44,533 nucleotides of DNA from an uncultured Nocardiaceae bacterium (GTDB lineage: Bacteria > Actinomycetota > Actinomycetes > Mycobacteriales > Mycobacteriaceae). The position numbers were made by a program, and so were the translations under genes. Below, piece after piece: positions 16,811 to 25,004 of this stretch; the first letter of the stretch is position 1, and each line of letters begins with the position of its first letter. The stretch covers positions 1 to 44,533 of the forward strand of contig CAKZIX010000015.1 in NCBI GenBank assembly GCA_936936565.1. Direction: 5' to 3'. The notes under the pieces are model-generated. The model saw nothing but the letters and a program-made list of their open reading frames with translations. It made no database searches and was not told the origin of the DNA.

Positions 16811-18265
16811 TCAGGTGTAATTCGCCGCGCAGCGACTCTCGCCGCCCAAAACGCCCGAGCGGAACGCATCCACCCGGGAGAAGCCGCTCGGCACCGTCTC
16901 GCCGTTGACGTTGCTGGCCACCAAACCGTCGGTGAGCAGGCCGGACACCGCCTCGTCGAGATCGCCGGGGGACAGCGTGATGTCGCCCCTGGCCGGATCG
17001 CGGCCATCTTCGGACAGCTTCGCCGTCAACACCCCGGACAGGCACGCCGCGCGCAGGCCCGCCTTCGCTTCGGTGAGGTTCTGGCCGCGGCTCTTCTGCA
17101 GCGCGAGCATGTACCGGGACGCGAACACCACGTAGGCGCCGTAGTCGCCGGTGACCGTCATCTGGATGCCGCCGTCGTCTTCCTGCGGCGTGCCGCGCTC
17201 GGCCAGCGACGGGACGTCGGCACCGATGGTGTTGGTCGCCGGGCAGTAGGACACCGGTTCGGTGGCCCTGCCGTCCTTGCACTGCAGGTCGTACCCGCCG
17301 TAGGTGACGCGCGGCTTGTCCTTGATCGGGAATTCGGTCTCGAGCGCCTTGCTCAGCTCGGTGAGGCTCTGCTCGGTGACCGGGAGCTCACCGGTTTCCT
17401 CGGCGCTGGAGAACCGCTGTGGCAGGTCGCCGCGGCGGGACTCCACTTCCTGCTCGTCGATCTTGACGCAGCCGGCGGGACCGTCGGTGAAACCGATCTG
17501 CACGGCGGTGACCCGTTCGAAGGCCGAACCGTGAATGGCCTTGGGGTCGTTGGGGTTCGAGTCACGGATCGACACTGCGGCGGCGAGCACCGAATTCAGG
17601 CCGTCGGCGGTGTTGAGCGTGAAGTGCTTGGATTTGCCCTCCACGACATAGCGCATGAACGCCCCGGAGAAACAGTCGGCCTGCTGCTCGAGCACGATCC
17701 CCGGATCGTCGTCGCCGACGATGCCGCTGTGATGCTGAATGGCGTGCCCGTATTCGTGGGCGAGCACCATCACCACAGCCATCGGGCCGAACGCATCGAT
17801 CATCGCGGGCAACAAGAGCCGTCGGTCCCAGCCGATGGTGTTGTCCTTGACGCAGTAGGCGGCGTTCGCGACCCCGGAGGTGTTGAACGTGCAGAACTGG
17901 ATCGCGCGGGCCTTCGGCGTCTTGGCGTCCCAGGAAACCAACTTGTCGACGGGTGCGAAGTCGCCTTTGAAATGCTTGGGGTATTCCGCGCGCCAGAACG
18001 CCTGAATGTCGTCGACGGCGTTGATCGCGAGCCGGTCGATGTCGCCGCGGTCGCCGTTCTCGGCGACGATGTCCGAATCCGGCACACCGTCGCGAGGCCC
18101 GCTGGGGCCGCCCTTGGCCGGCAGCCCGCCGACGGTGAACGGATCGGCGTAGATGGAAACCGGATTGCCGTCGGTGGTGAATGTGCATCCGGCGACCAAC
18201 ACCATGGCGACCGCAGCCCCCAGCACACCGCGCAATGAACCGTGGCGCAGCAACGATCTCGTCAC
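16811..18265 (-). CDS. lipoprotein neutral zinc metallopeptidase
   Basis: Protein of 484 residues, secreted and lipidated: basic N-terminus, hydrophobic segment and lipobox VAGC with Cys27. Residues about 75-265 form a YpfJ-like neutral zinc metallopeptidase domain with HEYGH (170-174) as zinc/catalytic site and EQQADCFSGAF (193-203) supplying the downstream acidic ligand. Residues 318-484 look like a second, degenerate copy: YCPATNTIGAD mirrors YCVKDNTIGWD, TGDYGAY stands where LAHEYGH would be, and AACLSGV mirrors ADCFSGA, so the zinc ligands are lost. The GTG start has TAACCT six bases upstream. The gene is divergent from the FHA-ABC transporter with 110 bases between the two start codons. 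It probably cleaves or remodels envelope proteins; the substrate is unknown. Confidence 0.9.
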   Translation of the reverse strand: MTRSLLRHGSLRGVLGAAVAMVLVAGCTFTTDGNPVSIYADPFTVGGLPAKGGPSGPRDGVPDSDIVAENGDRGDIDRLAINAVDDIQAFWRAEYPKHFKGDFAPVDKLVSWDAKTPKARAIQFCTFNTSGVANAAYCVKDNTIGWDRRLLLPAMIDAFGPMAVVMVLAHEYGHAIQHHSGIVGDDDPGIVLEQQADCFSGAFMRYVVEGKSKHFTLNTADGLNSVLAAAVSIRDSNPNDPKAIHGSAFERVTAVQIGFTDGPAGCVKIDEQEVESRRGDLPQRFSSAEETGELPVTEQSLTELSKALETEFPIKDKPRVTYGGYDLQCKDGRATEPVSYCPATNTIGADVPSLAERGTPQEDDGGIQMTVTGDYGAYVVFASRYMLALQKSRGQNLTEAKAGLRAACLSGVLTAKLSEDGRDPARGDITLSPGDLDEAVSGLLTDGLVASNVNGETVPSGFSRVDAFRSGVLGGESRCAANYT

Positions 18266-18271
18266 CGTCCC

Positions 18272-18277
18272 AGGTTA
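18272..18277 (-). promoter_or_regulatory. leaderless-type -10 (TAACCT) before metallopeptidase
   Basis: On the minus strand TAACCT is followed by six bases and the GTG at 18265. There is no Shine-Dalgarno. Confidence 0.45.
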
Positions 18278-18340
18278 CAGGCGTGACAGTGCCGATGCGG
18301 AGATAGTCGCAGGTGAGGTGATACTCGCGCCCGCAAGCAC

Positions 18341-18367
18341 TTGTGCGACCCCTGGCTCTACTATCAT
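18341..18367 (+). promoter_or_regulatory. promoter of FHA-ABC transporter gene
   Basis: TATCAT (18362-18367) lies eight bases before ATG 18376 and TTGTGC (18341-18346) stands 15 bases further up as a possible -35 box. An overlapping TACTAT (18359) is an alternative -10. Either way the leader would be very short. Confidence 0.45.
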
Positions 18368-18375
18368 CCGTCGCT

Positions 18376-20730
18376 ATGAACTCACGGGGGGTGCAGACCA
18401 TAACGGTCAACCTGAACGGCGCCGATCGCATGTTCGACGAACGCCGTCCGGTGACCATCGGTCGCGCGCCGGATGTCGGGCTGTTCGTGGACAGCCCGCT
18501 GGTCTCGCGCGTGCACGCGATCCTCTCGTGGCAGGGTGCCTGGGTGTTCGCCGATCAGGGCAGCACCAACGGCGTGTTCGTCAACGGGCAGCGCGTGGAC
18601 CGGCCCTTCCGAGTCGATGTGCCCACCCTGGTTCGGCTCGGGGACCCGCACACCGGACCCGCACTCACGCTCACCCCGCGCGCCCCGCAGACCGCCCCGG
18701 TGCCGATGGCGCCGCAGGCCCCCGCCAACGTCAACCAGACCATGCGCGCCAGCACCGACATGCTGCCGCCGGTGCGGGCGCGCCAGTCCACCGCGCCCAT
18801 CGCCGCGGCGGGCCGGGTGCCGGCCGAGGGGCTCACCATCGGCCGCACCCGCGAGAACAACATCGTCGTCAACGACGTGCTCGCCTCCCGCAACCACGCC
18901 CGGTTGTTCCCGGCCTCCGAGGGCCTCACCATCGAGGACTTGGGGTCGGTCAACGGCACCTTCGTCAACGGCGGCCGGGTGCAGCGCCAGGTGCTGCGCG
19001 AGGGCGACATCGTCACCATCGGCAACATCGACTTCGTTGTCGCGCAAGGCAATCTGCAGTACCGCAAGCGTGCCGCCGCGGCCGCCGGACTCGGCATTCA
19101 CGGGCTCGGGTTCACCGTCGAAGGCAACAAGCAGTTGCTCGTCGACGTGAACATGTCGGCCGGGCACGGCTCGTTGACGGCCATGATCGGCCCGTCCGGG
19201 GCCGGCAAGTCCACGCTGGCGAAAATCGTGGCGGGCAACAACTCGCCGTCCATCGGTGCGGTCACCTTCGAGGGCCGCAACCTGCACGCCGAATACGAAT
19301 CGCTGCGCTCGCGCATCGGCATGGTGCCCCAGGACGACGTGCTGCACCGTCAGCTCACCATCAAGCAGGCCCTCGGCTATGCCGCGGAACTGCGGCTGCC
19401 GCCGGACACCACCAAGGCCGACCGCGAACGCGTCATCGAGGGCGTGCTCTCGGAGCTCTCGCTCACCGAGCACAAGGACAAACGCATCGACAAGCTGTCC
19501 GGCGGGCAGCGCAAGCGCGCCTCGGTGGCGCTCGAATTGCTCACCGGCCCAACACTGTTGATCCTCGACGAGCCGACGTCGGGCCTGGACCCGGCGCTGG
19601 ATCGCCAGGTCATGGTGATGCTGCGCCAGCTTGCCGACGCCGGTCGGGTCGTCATCGTCGTCACCCACTCGCTTACCCACCTGGACATGTGCGACCAGGT
19701 GCTGCTGCTGGCTCCCGGCGGCAAGACCGCCTACTGCGGGCACCCCGCGGGCATCGGCGACGCCATGGGCACCAAGGACTGGGCGGAGATCTTCTCGAAG
19801 GTGGCGTCGAGTCCCGACGAAGTGTTCGCCGCCTACCGTGCGACCCAACCGCAGCGGCCCGCACCCCCACAGCCGCGAATGGGCCCGCCGGGCCGGCCCG
19901 CGCACACGTCGACGAGTCGGCAGATCTCGACGATCGCGCGCCGGCAGATCGCGTTGATCCTGGCCGACAAGGGCTATCTCGCGTTCCTCGTCGCGCTGCC
20001 GTTCATCCTCGGTCTGCTGACGTTCGTGGTGCCCGGGGAGGCCGGATTCAGTGCGCCGGCGTTGAACGAAAAGGGCCAGCCGTCCAACGAACCCAGCCAG
20101 ATCCTGGTGCTGTTGTTCTTGGGCGCCTGCTTCATGGGTCTGACGCTGTCCGTTCGCGACCTCGTCGGCGAACGCACCATCTACTACCGCGAACGCGCCG
20201 TCGGCCTGCTGCCGTCGGCCTACTTGGTCGCCAAGATCGCGATCTTCTCGCTGTTCGCCGTCCTGCAGTCGATCGTGCTGGTCGTCGTGGCCGCCGTCGG
20301 CAAGGACGGGCCGCCCGAGGGTGCGCTGCTGCCGGGCTCGGTCGAAATGTTCGTCGACGTCGCGTTCACCGCGTGCTGCTGCGTGTTGTTCGGGCTCGCG
20401 CTCTCGGCAATCGCCAAGTCCAACGAGCAGGTCATGCCGCTGCTGGTGGTCACGATCATGTTGCAGCTGGTGATGTGTGGCGGCCTGATTCCGGTCACCG
20501 GACGCGCCGGTCTGGACCAGATTTCGTGGCTGTTCCCAGCCCGCTGGGGCTACGCGGCCGGCGCCTCGACGGTCGACCTGCGTACGCTGTTTCCGCTTGC
20601 GCAGGAAGACATTCTGTGGAAACACGAACCCGGTATCTGGTTGCTGGATCTGATGGCGCTGGTGATCCTCGGGGTGGTCGTGGCAATCTTCACGTTCACG
20701 CGAGTCCGCGCCAAGGCACGGACCAGCTGA
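18376..20730 (+). CDS. FHA-FHA-ABC exporter, Rv1747-like
   Basis: Protein of 784 residues with the architecture of M. tuberculosis Rv1747. FHA domain 1 spans about residues 1-100 (Arg30, SRVH 44-47, STNG 63-66) and FHA domain 2 about 150-225 (Arg157, SRNH 171-174, SVNG 191-194). A Thr/Ser-containing linker between them could hold phosphosites. The ABC ATPase follows with Walker A GPSGAGKST (272-280), signature LSGGQRKR (374-381) and Walker B LLILDEPTSGLD (394-405). The C-terminal third is an ABC-2 type membrane domain with about six helices. Rv1747 is an ABC-2 type exporter phosphorylated by PknF on threonines between its FHA domains; here the nearest kinase is at 14258. I chose ATG 18376 over an upstream GTG at 18343 because a -10 hexamer stands eight bases before it. 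The transported substrate is unknown, plausibly an envelope lipid or glycan. Confidence 0.92.
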   Translation: MNSRGVQTITVNLNGADRMFDERRPVTIGRAPDVGLFVDSPLVSRVHAILSWQGAWVFADQGSTNGVFVNGQRVDRPFRVDVPTLVRLGDPHTGPALTLTPRAPQTAPVPMAPQAPANVNQTMRASTDMLPPVRARQSTAPIAAAGRVPAEGLTIGRTRENNIVVNDVLASRNHARLFPASEGLTIEDLGSVNGTFVNGGRVQRQVLREGDIVTIGNIDFVVAQGNLQYRKRAAAAAGLGIHGLGFTVEGNKQLLVDVNMSAGHGSLTAMIGPSGAGKSTLAKIVAGNNSPSIGAVTFEGRNLHAEYESLRSRIGMVPQDDVLHRQLTIKQALGYAAELRLPPDTTKADRERVIEGVLSELSLTEHKDKRIDKLSGGQRKRASVALELLTGPTLLILDEPTSGLDPALDRQVMVMLRQLADAGRVVIVVTHSLTHLDMCDQVLLLAPGGKTAYCGHPAGIGDAMGTKDWAEIFSKVASSPDEVFAAYRATQPQRPAPPQPRMGPPGRPAHTSTSRQISTIARRQIALILADKGYLAFLVALPFILGLLTFVVPGEAGFSAPALNEKGQPSNEPSQILVLLFLGACFMGLTLSVRDLVGERTIYYRERAVGLLPSAYLVAKIAIFSLFAVLQSIVLVVVAAVGKDGPPEGALLPGSVEMFVDVAFTACCCVLFGLALSAIAKSNEQVMPLLVVTIMLQLVMCGGLIPVTGRAGLDQISWLFPARWGYAAGASTVDLRTLFPLAQEDILWKHEPGIWLLDLMALVILGVVVAIFTFTRVRAKARTS

Positions 20731-20746
20731 TCCCGGGTTGATGGAC

Positions 20747-20752
20747 TAGGTT
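20747..20752 (+). promoter_or_regulatory. leaderless-type -10 (TAGGTT) before Hsp70-like gene
   Basis: TAGGTT ends seven bases before ATG 20760. The surrounding GGACTAGGTTTCGAGC matches the kinase promoter at 14243 with one base change, suggesting joint control of the two genes. Confidence 0.55.
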
Positions 20753-20759
20753 TCGAGCT

Positions 20760-22259
20760 ATGACAGTTCGGGTCGGCGCCATTCACCTCGGCTGGGACGT
20801 GCTGACGGTTGCCGCCGCCAGCGCGGATCGGCCGCCGCGGCTGGTGACCGTGGAGGGTGAAAAGACAACGCCCGCATATATTTTGGCCGACGCATCCGGC
20901 AATCTGCACACCGGCGGCCGGGACCGCCAGCGCAAGGATCTGGGCCTGGCCATCTCCGACGTGCGCGAAATCCTCGGCCACGAACAGATCGTCGTGGCGG
21001 GTGCGACATGGCCCGCAGACCTGGTCTTTCGGGCGCGGCTGCACAATCCGCTCACCGCGATCGGCGAATATCTCGGGGCGCCGCCGCAGGTGCTGGCGCT
21101 GCCGTACCCCGACAGCTGGTCGCCCACCCGGGTCGACGAGTTCGCGGCCCGCGCGGCCGCGTCCGGCGTGGCCGTCGAGCCGATTCCGGAGTCCGTCGCG
21201 CTGTCGGGCTATGTGCGCGGCGCGCAGATCGTCACCGAGGACGGGCCGGGCGTCACCGTGATGCACGTCGACGGGCGCCGCGTGCTCGTCGCCGCCGTGC
21301 ATCCGGACGAGATGCAGCCCACCGAATCGGTGGAAGTGCAGATGCCGCGCGACGTCGCCTCCGACCCCGAAGTCGCAGACAATGTCGTGCTCGAATCGCT
21401 GTCGGCCGCGCGCGCAATGGGTGCGGAAACCGGCACGATCGTGTTGGCCGGTTCCGCCGTGGACAACGAGCACCTGCGGCTGGTGTTCCAGAACCAGCTC
21501 GGGCAGCGCCTGCGGGTCGCCGACCACGCGCTACACGCCGTCGCGCTGGGCGCGGTGATCCTCGTGGCCAGCGAAGACGACTATGTGCCGTCGGTGCCGG
21601 CGCGCGGCGCGGCGCCGGTTGCTACTGCCGGTGCTCCCGGGCAGCCAGGCCCGGCCGTGTCCGGTCAACCGCGGCCTTCGGGCGCGCAGCCCGCAGCGCC
21701 GGGGCAGCCGGGCTCGCCCGCGCCGGGGCAGCCGCTGCCGGCTGTTGCACAGGCCGGTGCTCCCGGGCAGGTGAGCGGGCCTGGAGTGCCGGGTCAGGCT
21801 GGCGGGCCCGGTGTGTCCGAATCGCGTAGGCCGGGTGCGCCGCAGCACTCTGCGCCGCAGTCGCAGCGTCCGCCGGTGCGTCCGGCGATGACCGGTCCGC
21901 AGGGGCAGGCTCCGCATGCCCCGCGGCACGCGCAGCGCTCCGTCGCCGAGGAACTGACCACCAAGATGTCGCCGCCGCCGACCGGCGAGCCGGCCACTAC
22001 CCGCTACCCGCGGCCGCCGCTCGAGGACCAGCGCACCACGATCATGTCCCGGCCGGGGGCGCAGTCGCCGCGGCCCGAGCAGGATCACACGTACGTGCCC
22101 GCGCAGCGCCAGCAGCCGCCGTCTCCGCGTCAGCAACCGCCGCCGCAGCCGCAGTGGGAGCAGATGCAGGTGCGTCCGAACAACAACGCTCGCAACATCG
22201 CGATCGGCGCGGGCGTGCTCGTGCTGATCGTGATCCTGCTGCTGGTGTTCCTGCTGTGA
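20760..22259 (+). CDS. tail-anchored Hsp70/actin-fold-like protein
   Basis: Protein of 499 residues. The N-terminal 285 or so resemble a divergent Hsp70 ATPase fold: VGAIHLGWDVLTVA stands for the phosphate-1 strand, VTVMHVDGRRVLVAAV for phosphate-2 and TIVLAGSAVDNEHL for the adenosine loop, with VALGAVILVA near the end as in other Hsp70-like proteins. Several canonical DnaK glycines are missing, so ATP binding is uncertain. A region of nearly 200 residues rich in Pro, Gly and Gln follows (repeated GQPG and APGQ), then a C-terminal hydrophobic segment (about 480-499) that would anchor it with the ATPase-like part in the cytosol. Its promoter matches that of the kinase at 14258, and a palindrome begins five bases after its stop. 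Confidence 0.8.
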   Translation: MTVRVGAIHLGWDVLTVAAASADRPPRLVTVEGEKTTPAYILADASGNLHTGGRDRQRKDLGLAISDVREILGHEQIVVAGATWPADLVFRARLHNPLTAIGEYLGAPPQVLALPYPDSWSPTRVDEFAARAAASGVAVEPIPESVALSGYVRGAQIVTEDGPGVTVMHVDGRRVLVAAVHPDEMQPTESVEVQMPRDVASDPEVADNVVLESLSAARAMGAETGTIVLAGSAVDNEHLRLVFQNQLGQRLRVADHALHAVALGAVILVASEDDYVPSVPARGAAPVATAGAPGQPGPAVSGQPRPSGAQPAAPGQPGSPAPGQPLPAVAQAGAPGQVSGPGVPGQAGGPGVSESRRPGAPQHSAPQSQRPPVRPAMTGPQGQAPHAPRHAQRSVAEELTTKMSPPPTGEPATTRYPRPPLEDQRTTIMSRPGAQSPRPEQDHTYVPAQRQQPPSPRQQPPPQPQWEQMQVRPNNNARNIAIGAGVLVLIVILLLVFLL

Positions 22260-22263
22260 GATC

Positions 22264-22293
22264 TCGGTGCGATTGCACCCGCAATCGCACCGA
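22264..22293. repeat. palindromic repeat 1 (13-bp arms, 4-base loop)
   Basis: Perfect inverted repeat with arms TCGGTGCGATTGC (22264-22276) and its complement (22281-22293) around ACCC. It begins five bases after the stop of the Hsp70-like gene and could act as a terminator, but no T-run follows. Seventeen bases (GGTGCGATTGCACCCGC) recur in reverse orientation in the palindrome at 22653-22697. Confidence 0.7.
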
Positions 22294-22323
22294 ATTTCGG
22301 TCCCGCCGCTCGTGCAGCCCGTG

Positions 22324-22642
22324 CAGGCGATGGCCGCCAGCCTCACCGGTTATCTGATGGGCGCGCAGCAAGACAACACTCAGCTGTCACAAGGTCGGCC
22401 TGGGTTCGGTGCGCTTCCTGCTCGCCGTCGGCGACCTGCTGGTGGGCTGGCGCCTGCTGGTCGGCGCCGAAACCGCGCTTGCCGCCCTGGATTCCGGTGC
22501 CGGCGACGTCGCGTTCTATGAGGGCAAACTCGCGGTCGCCGCGTACTTCGCGCGCACCGTCCTGCCCGAACCGACCGCAACACGCGCGGTGCTCGCTGCC
22601 ATCGACACCGAGATCATGGACGTGCCGGAAGCGGCCTTCTGA
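22324..22642 (+). pseudogene. acyl-CoA dehydrogenase C-terminal remnant, frameshifted
   Basis: Two frames together read as the C-terminal end of a large acyl-CoA dehydrogenase. The first gives QAMAASLTGYLMGAQQDNTQ (from 22324). After a frame change near 22385 the second gives HKVGLGSVRFLLAVGDLL, then AETALAAL, FYEGKLAVAAYFARTVLP and IDTEIMDVPEAAF, ending at TGA 22640-22642. The order and wording match the C-terminal domain of long-chain acyl-CoA dehydrogenases from memory. The catalytic domains are absent; the preceding 30 bases belong to a palindrome and then the Hsp70-like gene. It is therefore a decayed and truncated gene. The second frame alone (GTG 22409 onward, 77 codons) could still be translated, but probably not usefully. 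Confidence 0.7.
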
Positions 22643-22652
22643 GCGGTCCGGG

Positions 22653-22697
22653 ATCTGGTGCGACTTCGCCCGCCTAGCGGGTGCAATCGCACCAGAT
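22653..22697. repeat. palindromic repeat 2 (21-bp arms, 18/21 paired)
   Basis: Left arm 22653-22673 and right arm 22677-22697 around a CTA loop, with three mismatches. The right arm contains the reverse complement of the 17-base core of the palindrome at 22264. The two repeats bracket the acyl-CoA dehydrogenase remnant. The rest of the gap to 22874 holds nothing I can assign. Confidence 0.65.
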
Positions 22698-22874
22698 TTC
22701 ATGGTGCCGGCTGATTTCCCAGTCGACGTCAGCCCGACGCGATCGTCGTCCTGCGGTCCGATCTCGACCGGTTCAGTGTGGAGCTGCCACCGACCCAACC
22801 GATGGTCGCGGGGAAGATGTTCAGCAAATCTGTGAGTCGACCGATGAATCTCCCGTCATCGCGACAGGAGATGA

Positions 22875-23723
22875 TTGATTGTTCGGCCGCAGGACCTGAT
22901 ACTCACCGGTGTGACGACGTATCTGATGTGCCCGCCGACCTACTTCGATGTCGTCTACTCGATCAACGAGTGGATGGATCCGAGCACGCCGGTGGATCGG
23001 GCGGCGGCTGCGCGGCAGTGGCAGGCCCTCGTGGACACCTATCGCGCGCTCGGGCACGAGGTGCTGTTCGTGGATCCGGTGCCCGGTCTGCCGGACATGG
23101 TGTTCGTCACCGACAGCGGCATCGTGGTCGACGGCGTGGCGATGGGTGCCCGGTATCGCAGCGCCGAACGTGTGCCGGAAGCCGGGCACGTGCAGAACTG
23201 GTTCGTCGACAACGGGATCTACGCCGCGGAGCCGGAGTTCGTGAACGAGGGTGGCGGCGACTTTCTCGCTGCGGGTGCGGTGATCCTCGCGGGCAGCGGC
23301 TTCCGCAGCGATCCGCGGGCGCACGCCGAGGTCGCCAAATACTTTCGGCGCGAGGTGGTGTCACTCGAACTCGTGGACCCGCGCTGCTACCACCTGAACA
23401 CTGCGCTCGGTGTGCTCGCCGACACCGTCGCATACCGGCCGTCGGCGTTCTCGGCGGCCTCGCGCGCCCTGTTGCGTCGCCGATTCCCGGACGCGATCGT
23501 GGCCACCGATGCCGACACCGACTGGCTGGGCCTCAACTTCGTCTGCGACGGCACGCATGTCGTGCTGGCCGCACAGGCCCTCGATCTGCAACGGCAACTG
23601 CGGGCCCGCGGCTACCTGCCGGTGCCGGTGGACTTCTCGGAGTTCCGCAAGTCGGGCGGCGGGATTCGCTGCGCGACGCTCACTCTGGACGGGTACGCCG
23701 GAATGCAGCGCGAAGCGTCCTGA
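22875..23723 (+). CDS. dimethylargininase/amidinohydrolase-like protein (DDAH family)
   Basis: Cytosolic enzyme of 282 residues from TTG 22875 (ACAGGAG four bases upstream), or 270 from GTG 22911, which has GATACT seven bases upstream. The family hydrolyses guanidino groups, for example dimethylarginine to citrulline and dimethylamine. Family landmarks, numbered from TTG, are YLMCPPTYFDV (16-26), FVNEGGGDFL with the substrate-binding Glu125, CYHLNTALGVL with catalytic His173, and GGGIRCATLTL with the nucleophile Cys266. These make an active hydrolase likely, while the exact substrate (dimethylarginine, arginine or another guanidine) cannot be read from the sequence. It lies alone between the remnant region and the ribosomal protein genes. 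In M. tuberculosis I remember the ESX-4 genes esxU and esxT at this position. Confidence 0.85.
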   Translation: MIVRPQDLILTGVTTYLMCPPTYFDVVYSINEWMDPSTPVDRAAAARQWQALVDTYRALGHEVLFVDPVPGLPDMVFVTDSGIVVDGVAMGARYRSAERVPEAGHVQNWFVDNGIYAAEPEFVNEGGGDFLAAGAVILAGSGFRSDPRAHAEVAKYFRREVVSLELVDPRCYHLNTALGVLADTVAYRPSAFSAASRALLRRRFPDAIVATDADTDWLGLNFVCDGTHVVLAAQALDLQRQLRARGYLPVPVDFSEFRKSGGGIRCATLTLDGYAGMQREAS

Positions 23724-23735
23724 CGTGCGGGCGTT

Positions 23736-23765
23736 TTGACCTGGTCGTATGGCGGCCGGTATCGT
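23736..23765 (+). promoter_or_regulatory. promoter of rplM-rpsI
   Basis: TTGACC (23736-23741) and TATCGT (23760-23765) are separated by 18 bases, a good match to a housekeeping sigma-70-type promoter. The leader to the rplM start would be about 105 bases. Confidence 0.6.
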
Positions 23766-23875
23766 TGCCCGTTGGCGTGCGATCGCCACGAGTCCCCGTG
23801 TCTGTACCGGCCGGCGGGAGCACTTCGGATCGCGGCGCCTGGCTGGCACCAACCATTCGACACTAAGGAAGCACT

Positions 23876-24315
23876 GTGCCTACGTACAGCCCCAAGGCGG
23901 GAGACGTGACGCGGCAGTGGCACGTCATCGACGCCACTGACGTAGTGCTCGGCCGCCTTGCCGTCCAGGCAGCGAACCTGCTGCGCGGCAAGAACAAGCC
24001 GACCTACGCGCCCAACGTCGACGGTGGCGATTTCGTCGTCATCATCAACGCGGACAAGGTTGCCATCAGCGGCAACAAGAAGCAGGACAAGCTCATCCAC
24101 CACCACTCCGGTCACCCGGGCGGCCTCAAGTCCCGCACCGTGGGCCAGGTGCTCGAGCGCAACCCGGAGCGTCTGGTGGAGAAGGCCGTGTTCGGCATGA
24201 TCCCGAAGAACAAGCTCGGTCGCGCCATCAAGGGCAAGCTCAAGGTGTACGCAGGCCCGTCGCATCCCCACGCCGCGCAGCAGCCGGTGCCCTTCGAAAT
24301 CAAGCAGGTGGCGCA

Positions 24316-24319
<4 letters not shown>
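23876..24319 (+). CDS. rplM: 50S ribosomal protein L13
   Basis: L13 of 147 residues, an early-assembling protein of the large ribosomal subunit. It shows the family pattern WHVIDATDVVLGRLA, LLRGKNKPTYAPNVDGGD, HHHSGHPGGLK and PHAAQQP near the end. The GTG start at 23876 has AAGGA eight bases upstream. It is followed by rpsI with a four-base GTGA overlap, the standard bacterial pair. A promoter candidate lies at 23736-23765. Confidence 0.97.
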
Positions 24320-24840
<521 letters not shown>

Positions 24841-24954
24841 TACGCGACGCAGGAGCGGGTCGGCGCGGAGAGGACCGATGTCTCTGTCGCAAGCGCTGAT
24901 ACCAGCGACGCGGCAGTTCGATTCTGTTCGAGGCGCCGACGTTGCTACCGTCTC

Positions 24955-24986
24955 AGAGCAGGTGCCCGCATGGGTACCTGCTCTTT
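24955..24986 (+). terminator. hairpin terminator between rpsI and glmM
   Basis: AGAGCAGGTGCCC (24955-24967) pairs with GGGTACCTGCTCT (24972-24984) across a GCAT loop, with one G-T pair, and is followed by TTT. It lies only about eight bases before the glmM Shine-Dalgarno AGGAGGG, so it could also attenuate glmM. Confidence 0.65.
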
Positions 24987-25004
24987 GGCTTTCAGGAGGG
25001 CTTT

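Noticed and set aside
18153..20741. 862-codon plus-strand frame overlapping the ABC transporter
   Set aside because: Arg/Gly/Ala-rich shadow in another frame of the FHA-ABC gene, without domains.
22698..22874. Short open frames between the second palindrome and the DDAH-like gene
   Set aside because: No ribosome-binding site with a matching start, no coding-like composition and no recognisable family.
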